This document shows, one piece after another, positions 38,469-39,414 of a stretch of DNA of 39,414 nt. Position 1 is the stretch's first letter, and the number at the start of each line of letters is the position of its first letter. The stretch comes from Bryobacterales bacterium (GTDB lineage: Bacteria; Acidobacteriota; Terriglobia; Bryobacterales; UBA6623): positions 1-39,414 of the forward strand of contig JAJEHF010000087.1 of NCBI GenBank assembly GCA_022823865.1. The letters run 5' to 3'. The position numbers were made by a program, and so were the translations under genes. The notes below the pieces were generated by a model. It saw only the letters and a program-made list of their open reading frames with translations. It was not told where the DNA came from and searched no databases.

Positions 38469-38497
38469 AGTTTACAGTAGATCATGTCTATTGTCAA
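38469..38497 (-). promoter_or_regulatory. Promoter of the second Fic gene
   Basis: On the minus strand, TTGACA (38497-38492), a 17-base spacer, and TAAACT (38474-38469), 24 bases before the Fic ATG. The -35 is a perfect consensus hexamer and the -10 matches four of six positions. The -35 box lies within dyad B1. Confidence 0.6.
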
Positions 38498-38519
38498 TAT
38501 TTCTCGAAATATTTGACAG
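38491..38519. repeat. Dyad B1, promoter-proximal copy of the 29-bp motif
   Basis: TTGTCAA (38491-38497), 15 bases, TTGACAG (38513-38519). The interior contains AATATTTC-TC-GAAATATT, an additional perfect 8-bp dyad. Same arm spacing as the three copies in U1, U2 and U4. Confidence 0.7.
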
Positions 38520-38567
38520 ATCATGGGCGGACTTGTCAAGCGGCTTGCTGTCAGGTGTGGGGACGAG

Positions 38568-38665
38568 TAAAGATTTTCTGGATTCTTTGACAGTTTGCGG
38601 CCGAAGTGCCAAAGGGCTTGCTGGGTCGGCGGAGAGCTGTCAAGGTTTCGCCGAACTCTTGAAAG
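38568..38665 (+). repeat. Repeat unit U4 with dyad B2
   Basis: Matches U2 at about 83%. Dyad: CTGTCAA (38637-38643), 15 bases, TTGAAAG (38659-38665); 11 of 14 positions pair. It lies upstream of the Fic gene, in the same orientation as U1 and U2 on the other side. The surrounding stretch 38446-38976 has no supported gene. Confidence 0.7.
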
Positions 38666-38976
38666 GTTGGGGCGGGCCTGCCGACAAGTCCCGGCGACGA
38701 GCCACGGTCTTCGGGCCCGGCGAGACAGTACCCCCTGGTAGCGAATCTCGACGAAGCGTTTCCTTCGATGGAGAGTGGGGTCGCAACAGGAATGAGCGCC
38801 TGGGAATGAAGTGACGACGCTACGGTCTAGCCGCGCGAGGACGAACTGCGCCCCCCCTCGCGGGGTGCAGTCCGGTGCTCGAGAGATTCCGCTTGTGTCG
38901 GGCGAGCCGCCCCACACCGGTCTGTCGTGCAGCTCTGAACCGAGAGTGCGCCTGAGAGGGGGCCTGCCTTATCGCC

Positions 38977-39276
38977 TCAGGGTCTGAAGACTTCCGTCGT
39001 GGAGAGTTCCGGTCCCCCGCCGCGACCTCCGCTTCCGGTGGCAAAGTAGATCGCGCCGTTCAACAGGGCCGCACCGCCGCCGTGGCGCCCACGGACCAAC
39101 GGAGCAACCAAGGACCACTTGCCCGTGTCCAAGTCCAAACGCTGTGTCTCTGCATGGGCCAGATCCTGCGCTGTCTCGCCGCCGAAGTAGTAGATCGAGC
39201 GATCCATCGCGATCAGGCCGCCCGCAGCCGTGCCGATAGGCAGCTTGGCCGCCAGCGTGGACCATTGCTTCGTCAC
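38977..39276 (-). pseudogene. Kelch-type propeller fragment
   Basis: A 99-codon minus-strand frame starting at GTG, with an in-frame TGA just upstream. It carries about two kelch-like blades: AMDRSIYYFGGETAQD, the Tyr/Trp pattern RLDLDTGKWSLVAPL, then GGGAALLNGAIYFATGSGG, and TTEVFRP. Kelch propellers need five to seven blades, so this is probably a 3' remnant of a larger exported protein gene rather than a functional small protein. Confidence 0.5.
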
Positions 39277-39338
39277 CGATTTTCATTATCGATATAGGCA
39301 CCTAGTTTGGGGGCACTGTGCATGGCGGGCCAGCGGAA

Positions 39339-39414
39339 TTAGGAGCGCGAAGCGCCTTGGAAGACGATCTCGCGGTTGCCGAGCCAAGGGATGGCCGGGG
39401 TGCCGACGGCTTGG
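39339..39414 (-). CDS. C-terminal end of an unrecognised protein (partial)
   Basis: The minus-strand frame entering from the right edge runs 24 codons to TAA at 39339-39341 and reads PAIPWLGNREIVFQGASRS at its end. It looks like protein but is too short to classify. Confidence 0.35.
   Translation of the reverse strand, partial: QAVGTPAIPWLGNREIVFQGASRS

Noticed and set aside
37158..38665. CRISPR array
   Set aside because: The 29-bp motifs are few, imperfect, palindromic over their length, and separated by non-uniform, mutually similar sequence; no cas gene is present.

Overview
High-GC bacterial chromosome segment with no tRNA, rRNA or CRISPR array that I could find. Gene content points to Acidobacteriota, probably a Solibacter/Bryobacterales-type lineage: a paired PSCyt1/DUF1549/DUF1553 and DUF1501 locus, many Tat-exported or lipoprotein enzymes, a GldA/GldF/GldG/DUF4340 transporter, and the order ispE-prs-rplY-pth-rpsF-rpsR-rplI. 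Planctomycetes or Verrucomicrobia share some of these families, so the phylum call is inference from gene families only.

Layout. 0-4.6 kb: the end of an unrecognised gene, then a two-component pair (sigma-54-type response regulator and a PDZ/membrane/GAF/PAS histidine kinase) on the minus strand. 4.8-6.1 kb: metY, O-acetylhomoserine sulfhydrylase. 6.2-10.2 kb: exported cytochrome-type DUF1549/DUF1553 protein plus Tat-type DUF1501 protein. 10.2-14.7 kb: accessory block with a C5 DNA methyltransferase and overlapping HNH endonuclease (probable type II restriction-modification), a Fic protein and a VapBC-type toxin-antitoxin pair; Fic and VapBC lie between 54-bp imperfect direct repeats. 14.7-19.8 kb: four exported proteins on the minus strand (Tat cysteine hydrolase, PQQ-like beta-propeller, Tat/lipoprotein amidohydrolase, DUF3500). 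20.1-24.8 kb: Gld-like ABC exporter operon. 24.9-30.5 kb: housekeeping block (apt, ispE, prs, L25, Pth, S6, S18, L9), in which S6, L25 and L9 carry long low-complexity or acidic tails. 30.5-34.8 kb: SDR, DUF4380-like protein, NadD-like nucleotidyltransferase, J-domain-like protein, sugar isomerase-like protein. 34.9-36.8 kb: a Tat-leader thiamine-diphosphate enzyme. 37.0-38.7 kb: a second Fic gene, AT-richer than its surroundings, flanked on both sides by degenerate ~115-bp repeats. 39.0-39.4 kb: a kelch fragment and the end of another gene.

The most unusual signal is the second Fic locus. Four copies of a 29-bp dyad (YTGTCAA, 15 bases, TTGAMAG) sit in the repeats around it, and one copy overlaps the -35 box of the only textbook-like promoter I could find, TTGACA-N17-TAAACT, reading into the Fic gene. 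The first Fic gene is also bounded on one side by a direct repeat and has its own inverted repeat upstream. Together this suggests repeat-bounded Fic cassettes with dyad operators; that reading is inference and has not been tested by any search.
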